A stretch of 64,000 nucleotides of DNA from Phorcus lineatus (taxonomy: Eukaryota > Mollusca > Gastropoda > Trochida > Trochidae), in contig OV121087.1 of the NCBI GenBank assembly GCA_921293015.1, forward strand, positions 632,501 through 696,500, read 5' to 3'. The notes below the pieces were generated by a model. That model saw only the letters and a program-made list of their open reading frames with translations, was not told where the DNA came from and did no database searches. This document shows positions 20,780 to 33,015 of the stretch, one piece after another. Within the stretch, counting starts at the first letter, position 1. Each line of letters starts with the position of its first letter. Position numbers and translations under genes: made by a program.

Positions 20780-21460
20780 AGATATAATATTGTATTCATC
20801 TCTTGGTTGTTTTTCTAGGAGATTGTGTTGTATATAGTTCTATCGTAAATCCACATAACAAGAGCGTCATTGTGTGAAATAAATTTCATTCTCAGAGCAA
20901 TGCAACAGAATAGGTTAAATCTGGGTATTGAATATCTTAAAGAATTCTTTTGGGGACATTTTTTTCAAACCTTGAATAAGACTGATAAAACTTGTACTAA
21001 AGCTTTTTGACCACGGAGGACTAGTTTCTGGGCGCATTTACTAATATTCATCCTGTATGAAAAGAAAAATCCTAAATAAGAATACTTGTCGGATATAGTA
21101 ATCAACTGACAATCGTAAAACCAACGTTCTCTTGCAGCTGCAGGACTGCCCCTTCTGTTTATTACAATTTCTTTTTTTACTCATATTTACTGATAACCTC
21201 CAATCTTCAATGTATCTCCCAAAGATATCCAACTGAGTTTGTAAACCGACTGTTGTGTCCGAAACCTAAATAACATCGTCAGCAAAAAGAAGGGATAGGA
21301 TTTCTATAAAATTTGGGTACAGTTGGATTCCATGGTTTCCTCCTGAAGTGATATCATGATACAATTCACTTATCAAAAGGAAAATACAGTTGGACTTAAA
21401 TAGCCTTTCTTTAATCATAGGGGCAATCAAAGAGATTTGTTGCTCCATGCATATCAAATT
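20780..21460 (-). pseudogene. LINE reverse transcriptase fragment (copy C)
   Basis: On the minus strand the frame to 21266 ends with GIQLYPNFIEILSLLFADDVI, the RT palm with the catalytic FADD box. After a frameshift it continues with LDIFGRYIEDWRLSVNMSK, the thumb-side segment that follows FADD in many LINE RTs, then decays through several stops. The N-terminal RT and endonuclease are not present. It lies opposite in strand to the LINE end at 22930-23104, so it belongs to a separate insertion. Confidence 0.65.
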
Positions 21461-22929
21461 AATATGTTAATCAATTGCAAATAAAGAATTTGACATTTGA
21501 AAACATATGCAAACGTCAACATCTGTGGTTATCAACTTACAAAATCAACTCGACTGATGTATACATTAAAAATACCTGAACGTCTGCGATAGTCAGATAG
21601 CTGCATGGTTGGACTGTAGAAAATAAAATAATCCTTTAGCCATATCATGTCATAAAACGAATCAACAAATGTTTCAAGAAGGCAACTAATTTTAATCGCC
21701 ATTGTTTTCTTTGTGTTTCATGAGGCCCTTATACAAATAAAATTCTGTTCTGTTAAAAGATTTGGATATATTGTTTAGTCCCCCATATGACAACAAAAGG
21801 CAATAGAAATCATAAGAATAAAGTGACTCTATGTCGATTTCATCATAAACATGCCTCTGAGAGGTCTGGATGAAGGGAAGCGTAATCTGTCCTCTTGTAC
21901 ATTTTCCGCCAGTGCTAAACAAAATAATTTTGAAAAGTCACATAAAGGGACAGTAAGGTTGGGATTAATAATATTTAGGCACTCGTTCTTAAAATAGTAT
22001 GTCATGGACACTCATAAAATATTCTGTACATACAACAATCATGTTATTTAATATATAGTGTAGCACACAATTACCAAGTGAACCATGAAGATCCTTAAAA
22101 TGTACATCTTACTTTTATTTCTTAATGGCATATTCTTGTGTCAAGTTTTATTGATCTTTGATAGACATTCTAGAAGTTAATAAGATGGACGATAAGGGCG
22201 ATTTTTATGGAAAAGCAACTTTTATGTCGAAATGTCGAAATATCGCTTCCGTAGAATAAAGAAGTTCCTTATCCATAAGTTTGTCCTTATCGTTATAAAT
22301 GTATCATTATTTGAACTGAATCACTACCACAGATAAGATAAATCTTCAATCATGTGTAATACTTAATGTTAATTTTATTTAGATTCTTAAAATGTTTGTG
22401 AATACCCCAAGTACCATAAAACCCCCAAAACTTTACTGTGATAAAATATCTTGTCTCTATTAGCAAACTGCTCATCAATCTTTCAGAGAATCAATTTGAT
22501 CAATGATGTGGGGGAGGGAAGATATCTTTTATCAATTATTCTTAATTAACGAAGAATTTCCTGTTAAAGACAATGCGACGTTCTCGGGATTGGTATAAAA
22601 ACAAATGATTGAAACATAAATGAAAATGATTGAATTTAGATTTATTTGTATTCAATTCAATAGACAGAAACTGTTTCCTTTTTAACAAGTGATCGACAAA
22701 AATCATCGAACACTTCCCAGCAAGCAAAATTTAAAAAAAGTCTACATGCTACTGATCTAATGTTGAATAGACAATAGGAAGTTGAAATACCGCTCTAAGC
22801 TACCTCTGTATTAAATCACAGATATAAGCTTAAATTGAAAACCTATTATATAGCTAGTGTAAAGAACGAGGACTTCCTGTTCACTGCTTACGCTTGCTGT
22901 ATAATTAAATCTGCATCACACTGACCGCT

Positions 22930-23104
22930 TTTCTCTCTCTCCAATGCCATCAAGTTGAGTTCAGTAAACAATCAAGATTTTATGTCTCGTCTGCTGTCTA
23001 ATTTGTGCCTTCTGGTGGTAAACACCCCTTCTTGCTTACTCTACATTCTCAGGACAAATGTCTTCTTGTTGGACACAGATTCTCTGCATATTCTGCATCG
23101 TCAG
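22930..23104 (+). pseudogene. LINE C-terminus, truncated by the tandem-duplication junction
   Basis: Identical to the left part of the LINE end at 25715-26050, but cut at GCATCGTCAG (23104), exactly where the duplication junction lies. Only the segment before the VWINLP block remains. Confidence 0.65.
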
Positions 23105-23119
23105 CAAAAAGAAGGACAG
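23105..23119. other. 15-bp filler at the tandem-duplication junction
   Basis: CAAAAAGAAGGACAG belongs to neither neighbouring copy at this position. Its first 11 bases, with the 9 before them, form a 20-bp identity to 21274-21293 (CATCGTCAGCAAAAAGAAGG), inside the LINE RT about 1.8 kb away. This looks like a templated insertion at a template switch. Confidence 0.75.
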
Positions 23120-25889
23120 ACACAACAGACAGACATTGACGCAGGCACTGCAAGAGGAATGGCGTCGCATCCCCCCAGTCGTCGTTAGGAGGCTTGTAAC
23201 GTCTGTACGACGTCGGGTCAGAGCGTGCATAGTTGCTAGAGGTGGACACACTCGTTATTGACAATCAAATGTGGCTGAAAACTGTACATTTTATTGATTA
23301 CTAGAAAACTGACATGATCGAATTATGCACAATCATACTTCTGCAACAAAAATACTATTAATTGTCGAAATGGTAATACTGTGAGTACCACATATTTTCC
23401 AAACTGAAAACGACTGTTTTGACTATTAAATAAAATCATAATTGTTTTGATACTATTTTGTTTGTTTTCTTTAAACCAGAAAATATGAACCCAGCGTTTC
23501 TTTTGCCCATGAGTTTATGTAAAGACAGTTTTACAACAATTTCTTCATAATTAGTTTGTGACAAATAAATAATATTGTATTCATCTCTTGGTTGTTTTTC
23601 TAGGAGATTGTGTTGTATATAGTTCTATCGTAAATCCACATAACAAGAGCGTCATTGTGTGAAATAAATTTCATTCTCAGAGCAATGCAACAGAATAGGT
23701 TAAATCTGGGTATTGAATATCTTAAAGAATTCTTTTGGGGACATTTTTTTCAAACCTTGAATAAGACTGATAAAACTTGTACTAAAGCTTTTTGACCACG
23801 GAGGGCTAGTTTCTGGGCGCATTTACTAATATTCATCCTCTATGAAAAGAAAAATCCTAAATAAGAATACTTGTCGGATATAGTAATCAACTGACAATCG
23901 TAAAACCAACGTTCTCTTGCAGCTGCAGGACTGCCCCTTCTGTTTATTACAATTTCTTTTTTTACTCATATTTACTGATAACCTCCAATCTTCAATGTAT
24001 CTCCCAAAGATATCCAACTGAGTTTGTAAACCGACTGTTGTGTCCGAAACCTAAATAACATCGTCAGCAAAAAGAAGGGATAGGATTTCTATAAAATTTG
24101 GGTACAGTTGGATTCCATGGTTTCCTCCTGAAGTGATATCATGATACAATTCACTTATCAAAAGGAAAATACAGTTGGACTTAAATAGCCTTTCTTTAAT
24201 CATAGGGGCAATCAAAGAGATTTGTTGCTCCATGCATATCAAATTAATATGTTAATCAATTGCAAATAAAGAATTTGACATTTGAAAACATATGCAAACG
24301 TCAACATCTGTGGTTATCAACTTACAAAATCAACTCGACTGATGTATACATTAAAAATACCTGAACGTCTGCGATAGTCAGATAGCTGCATGGTTGGACT
24401 GTAGAAAATAAAATAATCCTTTAGCCATATCATGTCATAAAACGAATCAACAAATGTTTCAAGAAGGCAACTAATTTTAATCGCCATTGTTTTCTTTGTG
24501 TTTCATGAGGCCCTTATACAAATAAAATTCTGTTCTGTTAAAAGATTTGGATATATTGTTTAGTCCCCCATATGGCCACCAAAGGCAATAGAAATCATAA
24601 GAATAAAGTGACTCTATGTCGATTTCATCATAAACATGCCTCTGAGAGGTCTGGATGAAGGGAAGCGTAATCTGTCCTCTTGTACATTTTCCGCCAGTGC
24701 TAAACAAAATAATTTTGAAAAGTCACATAAAGGGACAGTAAGGTTGGGATTAATAATATTTAGGCACTCGTTCTTAAAATAGTATGTCATGGACACTCAT
24801 AAAATATTCTGTACATACAACAATCATGTTATTTAATATATAGTGTAGCACACAATTACCAAGTGAACCATGAAGATCCTTAAAATGTACATCTTACTTT
24901 TATTTCTTAATGGCATATTCTTGTGTCAAGTTTTATTGATCTTTGATAGACATTCTAGAAGTTAATAAGATGGACGATAAGGGCGATTTTTATGGAAAAG
25001 CAACTTTTATGTCGAAATGTCGAAATATCGCTTCCGTAGAATAAAGAAGTTCCTTATCCATAAGTTTGTCCTTATCGTTATAAATGTATCATTATTTGAA
25101 CTGAATCACTACCACAGATAAGATAAATCTTCAATCATGTGTAATACTTAATGTTAATTTTATTTAGATTCTTAAAATGTTTTTGAATACCCCAAGTACC
25201 ATAAAACCCCCAAAACTTTACTGTGATAAAATATCTTGTCTCTATTAGCAAACTGCTCATCAATCTTTCAGAGAATCAATTTGATCAATGATGTGGGGGA
25301 GGGAAGATATCTTTTATCAATTATTCTTAATTAACGAAGAATTTCCTGTTAAAGACAATGCGACGTTCTCGGGATTGGTATAAAAACAAATGATTGAAAC
25401 ATAAATGAAAATTATTGAATTTAGATTTATTTGTATTCAATTCAATAGACAGAAACTGTTTCCTTTTTAACAAGTGATCGACAAAAATCATCGAACACTT
25501 CCCAGCAAGCAAAATTTAAAAAAAGTCTACATGCTACTGATCTAATGTTGAATAGACAATAGGAAGTTGAAATACCGCTCTAAGCTACCTCTGTATTAAA
25601 TCACAGATATAAGCTTAAATTGAAAACCTATTATATAGCTAGTGTAAAGAACGAGGACTTCCTGTTCACTGCTTACGCTTGCTGTATAATTAAATCTGCA
25701 TCACACTGACCGCTTTTCTCTCTCTCCAATGCCATCAAGTTGAGTTCAGTAAACAATCAAGATTTTATGTCTCGTCTGCTGTCTAATTTGTGCCTTCTGG
25801 TGGTAAACACCCCTTCTTGCTTACTCTACATTCTCAGGACAAATGTCTTCTTGTTGGACACAGATTCTCTGCATATTCTGCATCGTCAG
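23120..25889 (+). repeat. Tandem duplication copy D (period 2785 bp)
   Basis: Second copy of 20335-23104, beginning with the last 47 codons of the Tc1-like transposase (HNRQTLTQALQEEW... to HTRY, stop at 23261). The homology stops at 25889, after which the original LINE sequence carries on. Confidence 0.95.
23565..24245 (-). pseudogene. LINE reverse transcriptase fragment (copy D)
   Basis: Duplicate of 20780-21460, with the FADD palm box and the LDIFGRYIEDW segment in the same broken frames. It differs only by rare substitutions, so the breaks predate the duplication. Confidence 0.65.
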
Positions 25890-26050
25890 TTTGGATCAAT
25901 CTCCCTCAGAACTCAATAGACTTCTGTGATTACAAAATCGTAAAGGCTTACTTGAAAACGTTTCCCTTTTCATGAGCGCATTTCAGGTGTAATCTGTGCT
26001 TCTATCAGCATTTTGAGTGCGCTTTGAGAATGCTCTGACATGAAGTCTGG
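25715..26050 (+). pseudogene. CR1/L2-like LINE C-terminus and 3' UTR start
   Basis: The frame ending at the TGA near 25975 encodes RFSAYSASSVWINLPQNSID and then KIVKAYLKTFPFS. This is the C-terminal RxFxxxAPxLWNxLP...FKxxLKTxLF pattern of CR1/L2-type elements. Downstream, GAGTGCGCTTTGAGAATG (26015-26032) is the GCGCTTTGAG 3' UTR signature also seen at 11874 and 12801. The upstream RT is missing. Confidence 0.6.
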
Positions 26051-27590
26051 CGTGATACTGTATTATCAATATATAATTACTCAATGCATCAATTTACATA
26101 TGCATGATTACAAGAATCTGAGATCGTAAAATGTCCCATTTTCCTTCTCTCATATTGATGATAATTCTAAACATGAATCTCTGTTAATTAGAATAAAAGA
26201 AGAAAATGATGTATTTACTTTCAAATGCTGACGATCTCCCAATCACTATAAAATCTGGGATTCAAGAAACGGTTAAAGCAAGAGGATCGATTGATCTGCC
26301 CTTCTTATTCTTCAAACGGACTATGAGCCAACACACAGGAATCTGCAATGACGAAAACATCACATTTACATTCTTATATTCTTATATTATCGGATTATTT
26401 TGTTAGATGAATAAAGTGACCCATGAAAACAGAAATATATATTTATAATTTCAAGGCAATGTTTGTAAGCCAAAGAAAAAATCTGACACAAACATGCCAT
26501 GACCAGTTCAACTTTGCGAATCCATTTCGGATACTCAAATGAATAACAGGTGTTTACACACAAATGCCCGCCAGGTGTTTTTGCTTGATATTTGACTATT
26601 ATATCTCTGACTACAGATGACCGGGTTGCATAATGAAACGTTTTTACCATCTGCAGATAAATCATGTAGCGTAACCTAATATTTATTGGTGATAATTTGA
26701 AGGAGAAAAACTTTCAAAAAGCGTGCTCCTGTTCCTATTATTGCAAATCTATTTCCTTAGAGGATACTTTGAAAACAAATTTGAAACTAGCTAGCGTGAT
26801 ACATTCAGGTGATCAGTTATTGAGAGCAATTCGAATTCATTTGCTACTTGTAAGTAAAAAGTAGAAAAGGCTCCTAAACCTGTTACAACAAGTGTGAACT
26901 ATTTCTATGAGGTTGTACACAAGTGAGACAAAAGTGTTCAAATAGTAAATTTATGTTCATGCACAGTACGTAACTTTCTAAACCTTGCAAGTATTACTTT
27001 TGTTTCGCATTGCTTGTTTGTAAAGATTTTGTTTTTAAATAGCCTCGACGCCATGAGCTGGTTATATCATTTGTCTATGTGCAGGAAATATAATATCTCC
27101 TCCTCGATTTATTAACGAAAAATATGTTCTACAATTCCCCAAAAAAGATATATTTCCTCAGTGACCTTAACTTGTCAAGCTAAATGGAAAACAAATATAA
27201 CTTGCTGTTTTAGACTTATTCGAAGTCATGACATTATATGTTTTAATTGAAAAATAAGCTATATAGAGATTTAGAAGTGAATCCAGTTTTCTTTGGAAAA
27301 AAACGAGTTTAAAGTATTGAAATGATAAATCCTTAATTTCTCATATTTTCAACATAACAGTCAATTTTCATCTTTAGATGCTGTATTGATAACAACAACA
27401 ACAGCAACAACAGACAGACCTTAATGTATGTTTTTTTGTGTAAAGAAAATATGTTTTATCTTCATAGAAATCATTTACTAGCATATCCAAGATAAGATTT
27501 AATTTGAAATATTTTGAAATCATAGATGAAAAATTGAGGCTATATTCAAGAAACAAGACAGGCATTCAAAACATTATTCAAGCCCCTCAA
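26051..27590. other. Intergenic DNA, no gene seen
   Basis: AT-rich. It includes a short CAA-rich stretch at 27393-27413. No recognised coding sequence. Confidence 0.35.
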
Positions 27591-28075
27591 AAATGTGACA
27601 ATATATTGTAGAATGTAAGTGTCATAATGCCTTTGATACGTGACCTTACATGTCTTTTGGTATACAAATGAAAGTTTTGTACTTGTTTTTCATTTTAGAT
27701 TTTGTTAACTCTGACATGTCAAAATTGTAATATTTTCTCTTTTTCAATCAGTATAAAATATATTTATGAAAATATCAAGAAGTTGAAATTCAGGTTCAAA
27801 TTAACATGTTTATAAGTTATATGACCTAATGAACCCTACTGACCCTATTTCTATTGATGTCTGCTGTAAATAAGATTCCAAAATTACGTTTCAGTCATTG
27901 ACGCGAGCCATTGTCCGGTTTCCTATAATAAATTACAAAATCAGAATGATTATTTTCACTACTGTGAACTGAGATTAGCAATTAGGGTCACAAACAAGCA
28001 CCATTTATCGATTAAATAAAATTTCTGAATTTTGATATATTTGGCTCCAACAACATACTCTGTACCCTTTAAAAA
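27590..28075 (+). repeat. Diverged relative of the 4676-5071 MITE
   Basis: The right half (27845-28075) aligns clearly to 4848-5071: TAAGATTCCAAAATTACGTTT, CCATTGTCCGGTTT and TTTGGCTCCAACAAC match TAAGACTCCAAAATTACGTTT, CCACTGTCCGTTTT and TTTGGCATAAATGACTCCAACAAC. The left half is only weakly alignable and the terminal inverted repeats have decayed, so the left boundary is approximate. Confidence 0.5.
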
Positions 28076-29667
28076 CGAGGTTTGAATTATTTGATTTCAG
28101 AAGATACTAGGTAAGTTTCTGTTCCTCTTAATATCATAATAAAATCGGTTTCAATCATAAAATTGCCATAAGGTTTCTTGAGGTGGAATGTCATCAGAGT
28201 CATAACCTTTGTGACATTCTTTCATTGTCATGTGTGAAAACACTGTGAGGTTATATATGATAATGTTAATGATATATGATGCTTTTTGTAAGATAATGAA
28301 CACATCGCTTGTGTGATATCTATTATGGAAATCCTTTTTCATCCACGTTTTTGCCCTCTCATATAAAACATTTGCGCTCTGAAAAACAACTGTTCAGTTC
28401 TCATACAGTTGAAGCTAGCTGCAGAACCACGACTTTGACAGTGACAATTTATCTACATGCGATGGTTAAAGAGTATACATTGTTCTATTTCTTCGACAAC
28501 TTTAACATAAGTAGCTTAAATGCACTGCTAACATTATGAAATCATTTTCGAGTTTAATCGATAATTTCTGAGTGCTGAATTATTCATATTCACTGCAGGG
28601 TGCTGAAGAAATGTTACAAAATATAATTTAAAAACTATTCAATTTCGAAAGATTGCTTATAATTAATTTGATTATACTTCGGGCAGAAGTTGCAGGTGAA
28701 GATACGAGGACTCTTCGTCAACGCTTTATTTCTTGTTATGATGTTATATTACTTACAATAAGTAAATACAAGGACATCGACCGCAACCTTGTAAATGTGA
28801 GGCTAATAGCACTAAATTATGATTTATATCAAAATTTTACATACCAAATACTAAAAAATAATATTAATAGTGTCAGATAGAACTGATTTATTCCCTACAA
28901 CTACAGAAAAATTGATTTATAGGCCATCGCGTGGTAATCATCTGAGAAAGTCCTTAAGAAAGAATGATGAAGCTTTTATTTGAAATGTTAGCTTTAGCGA
29001 GTCAACAAACTCATCAGGCATGTAGTATGTATGTAATGTGAGCTGTCGTTTTGATGAATTGATTTGCTCATTTGTCATTTTGTATTGTTATATTCTAGCA
29101 TTGCATTGAAATGACAACATTGTCCTTTTTGTTAGAGTAGAAATGAAATATCAAAAGTATTCCAGTGTCTATCGACACAATTTATATAGTGTGTATTCCA
29201 TGTCATTTCCAAAAGATAAAAGTAAATTGTTTCCCTCGCTACTCACAATTTCTATTATTTTGATTAGGTGATCATTGAAACAAAAGCTTTCCATGAAATA
29301 TTATGCTATACCATTTTCTAAGAGAATGTTAATAAATATTTTGTTATAAAACTCAGTGATGCAAGTTTGTTTGAAAATGACAGAAAATTGGAAAGATAAA
29401 AAAGGGACATTTGTAAATAAAACACTAAAAAAACGGACGCCAAAACATGAATTTAAGGTTATGGTATGTGTCAAGTTACCTATGAAAAGTTTGAACATGC
29501 TAAAATGTGTTATTTCCGAAAAACCCAATGTCGTCTTTTCCGATTTGATTTGAAAAATATTGCTGATGTTTTCTTCTTGCGAATTTAGTGTAAGCTCTCA
29601 GGCACTACACTTTAATTTTCGATATCATTACACAGCTGCATACCGAACGTTTGTTCCCTTACCACTG
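28076..29667. other. Intergenic DNA, no gene recognised
   Basis: AT-rich. An open frame at 28653-28880 (AEVAGEDTRTLRQRF...) matches no family I know. No splice context or repeat structure makes it convincing. Confidence 0.3.
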
Positions 29668-31535
29668 AAATTAGTTTGGACGTCAATAGAATAACTTCAA
29701 AAACTGACAAAAGATCATTCATTGTCCTTGTATGAAATAGCCATTCTTAAAATCTTTTAGGGATCGCCTAGCCTTTGTGTTAAAAATTCGAATTTTGGCA
29801 TTTTGAAATAGAAAGGAAAGGAAAATTCAATTGTATCAAATTTCTAATAAAATGTACAACTCTCTGAGTGTAATATCAGCACAACACATTGGTTTAGTGC
29901 ACAGGAACACACATGACTTATTCTTACAGCCGCTGATAACTTAAAAAGGCTTTTGTATAATAAAAATAAGAAATAAGTGTTTTTCATAATTTTAACCCTT
30001 GTGCACTTAAATGACCTGACAGAACTGTTAGGGTTGAACGCCGGGTGTGAACAAACTTTGATATGCAGGTGTTTGGTTTGCTAGAAACGTCTATGATTGA
30101 CAGATATCTAGCTAATACCTATAAACCATGCACCATTATATACATGTGAACGTGTGAATGTACTGTAGCAGTTAATAAATTAAGTTCGAAAATATTCCGG
30201 AATAGTTTTGTTGTTATTTTCGGGCGTGATACTGAAAACATTTGCTTTCGTTTCAACAATTTGAAAGTACGAGATCACTAATGTCACACTCGTGTTATAG
30301 ATTAGATGAATGCAGCGAAAACTTTTTATTACGTGGAGACATCGACATGACAAGAGCGATTATGAAACATCTTCTTTTCCCAACAAATGAGCTGCGTCAT
30401 TTCCTTTAGAACATAAGAGAAATTAAGATTATCTTTTTTATATATGCATTATTCAGACCGGACTCCTGATTAATGAGTTACATCTTCAGAATATGACATC
30501 TTTTCACAGTGGTGTATAACCCTAAGAAAACCACTTCACCCTTTAGAGATGTTTTTTATTTGCTCATCATTTCTCCTGATGCAATCTGACCTTTCCAGTA
30601 AATATGGAAATGAGTAAAATATTTGGATATTAAAAAGACTTGATGGATTGTGAATTCAAAAGAATATTGATTTTATAAATCACATAAAAAACTTTTAAGA
30701 AAGATTGGAGAATAATTTGTTCCCGGTGCCAGTTTCGAAACAATGTCTTCCCACATAACACAGTATTGTATCAAATTATGCATACCGAAGTTATGTATTG
30801 GAGCTTTCTACAATTTAAAATTTGACAATTTAAACTTACAATAACGTACTCGTCTTGTAGTTGTAAAACCATCATTGAGTAAAGATAAGTTTCAACAACA
30901 GTTTCTATTGAATAAATGTATATTTATGATGTTTGTAAATGACGCCTATACTATTTCGAAGAAAACTTCTAAACGGTTTAACTTGAAAACTTTTAAGTCT
31001 CGTATTCGATTGAAAGTTTCATATCATGTGAGCCTTGTTGTGTCCTTGGCCTTTGTAACATTGCGAAAAGGGACCGTTTAATGTCGAATATTCACTATGG
31101 ATGTGCAGATCCATTCAATTTAAGGCAAATATTTATCACACCCCACAATTATCGTAACAGTTTTGTCAGGTCATTGAAATGCAAAGGGGTCAAAATTTCG
31201 AAAACACTAATTTTGTATGTTTCTCTACAAAATCATTTTTAAGTTATCAACGGTAATAAGAGCCAGTCATGTGTGTTCATTTGCACTAAATCAAAGTGAT
31301 TGTGCTGATGTTATTTTCAGAGAGTCGAAAGAGTCGAAGATTTTATCAGAAATTTAACAAAATTTGATTTTCGAAAATATGACCCCGCCTTTCAACATGC
31401 CAAAATTCGAATTGTTGCCAGAGAGGCCTGCCGATCCCTAAAAGATGTCAAGAATAGCTACTTCATACATGGACTATGAGTGATCCTTTTTCAGTTTTGC
31501 TGAAGTTATTTCATTGACGTCCAAACTAAACCAAA
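29668..31535. mobile_element. Large inverted-repeat element (arms ~400 bp, loop ~1 kb)
   Basis: The left arm (about 29668-30075) and right arm (about 31105-31535) are reverse complements with moderate divergence. Anchor matches are GACGTCCAAACTAA, GCCAAAATTCGAATT, CGATCCCTAAAAGAT, AGTCATGTGTGTTC and AACAGTTCTGTCAGGTCATT. The central ~1 kb is AT-rich with a 68-codon ORF (30875-31081) of unknown nature. The structure fits an old foldback or long-TIR DNA transposon, or an inverted duplication. No target duplication was recognised. Confidence 0.6.
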
Positions 31536-31879
31536 ATTACATGATATTTGCACTACATTTCAAAGAGAATAACTTTTTTCTTGTCCTCGCATATCCAATC
31601 AGACATTAAGAAACACCTGACATGTTTTGAAACCAAATCATTCAAAATGATTTGTTAACTGTTTTCCTTGTAACTATATGATATTAAAGTGTTTTGATGA
31701 AAAATTGGTTCAAGCAATGTGAATTGATTTCATACTTTAGAATATGCAAACTGCTAAATAAAGAAAATATCATCTGTTTCATTTGACTCTAGCATTTTCT
31801 GTAACTTTCACTTAATATAAGGGTACAATTGATAAAACTTCTAAATCTTTTGCTAAATGACTACAGATTATATAATATT

Positions 31880-32135
31880 CTGAGGGCTTTGCGTTCCCTT
31901 TTCTGCAATTTCTCCCCTTAAATGAAAGTATTAATTTCTTAAATGAAAGGTTACACGTTTCAAATTACTCAAACTTTATTTTCTTAGCAACCTAATTTGA
32001 TTTGCTTTATTTGGATGTCTGAACTTATATCGTTCATTTGAATGACATTTCATTTTCGTGACTTATGAAATTTATTTAATCTAAATGTAGATGCTCGGTG
32101 AGGTAATAAAATGTAGGCGTTTTCGAGTAATGTTG
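31880..32135 (+). repeat. Diverged direct repeat pair, left copy
   Basis: Pairs with 32773-33015 (offset ~885-890). Shared phrases include TTTGCGTTCC, AACTTTAT, GGATG, GAAATTTATTTAATC-like tracts, and TTTTCGAGTAATG near the right ends. Non-coding in both copies. Confidence 0.5.
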
Positions 32136-32149
32136 AGCACTAGGAGAGG

Positions 32150-32430
32150 CTATGTCGTTACATAGTACCCTTGACCATCTAGGAGAGATTTAAGCTCTTC
32201 AAGGACCTATTTTCCCTAGATGGTCTTGCATACATATCTGTCTTGTATTCCTTAAGGTCTAAACAAGCCATGCAATATCGTTGTTTGTCTGCACTTTCAA
32301 ACACCTACATCCATCAACTTGAAGTGTGCTTTGAATAATTATCAGTGTGATGGAATGATAGTCATTCCTGCTAATATTCATTTCGTATGTTCTCTCTTTG
32401 ATACTCAAATGCTTTTTGTAAAGCTTCACT
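32150..32430 (+). repeat. Repeat family R1, copy 1
   Basis: Contains AGTACCCTTGACC, AACAAGCCATGCAATATCGTTGT and TCTGCACT...CTACATCCATCA. It aligns to 35525-35820 (ACAAGCCATACGATATCGTTGT, CTGCACT...CTACATCAATCATCTGG) and more weakly to 39000-39260. Confidence 0.55.
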
Positions 32431-32772
32431 TCTACGATTTCATTATTTTGATTTGGATATTTTGAATAAGATATGAACCATGATATTCTATTAGGACACA
32501 AAAATTAACTGACTAGGAAAATGGGATTATATTTGATACTTAATATACTTTAATTATTGATTTAAAATATGATAATTGGTAACAAATATTGAGATAGCAT
32601 TTCGCTTTAACATTTTACCTCAAAATATAATCTCAGAATATAATTTCTACGTGGGTCTAGACATTTCTGCTAAGCCATTGTCTTATTAACTGTTATTTTG
32701 TTGATTTAAGATGAAATTTATCTAACTTCTTCTGAAAGAAAATCTTTCACCAAAATGGCAAAAATAATTCTT

Positions 32773-33015
32773 AGTATTTTGCGTTCCTTTTTTTGCGTTT
32801 GCTTCCTTTAAATAAAACTATTTATTTCTTTGAGTGAAAGGCTTTAAATTTAAAACTATTAAAACTTTATATCCTTGGGAACCTTTTTCGCTAGCGATGA
32901 TTGTCGATTTGAAATTACATTTAATCATTTGGATGACCTTTTATCTTCTTGACTTTTTAAAATCAAATATAAATGATCGATGAAGAAATAAAATTTTCGA
33001 GTAATGAATTCTCCT
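32773..33015 (+). repeat. Diverged direct repeat pair, right copy
   Basis: Partner of 31880-32135, ending with the same TTTTCGAGTAATG phrase. The pair shows that this intergenic region grew by old local duplication. Confidence 0.5.

Larger units (their letters stand above)
20335..23104 (+). repeat. Tandem duplication copy C (period 2785 bp)
   Basis: Bases 20335-23104 recur at 23120-25889 with very few substitutions (for example GTGTGTACC/GTGAGTACC, GGACTAG/GGGCTAG). The unit starts inside the Tc1-like transposase and ends inside a LINE C-terminus. The identity indicates a recent event, or possibly an assembly duplication. Confidence 0.95.

Noticed and set aside
21692..22011. Minus-strand ORFs repeated at 24477-24796
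   Set aside because: Their conservation only reflects the recent tandem duplication; no family recognised.
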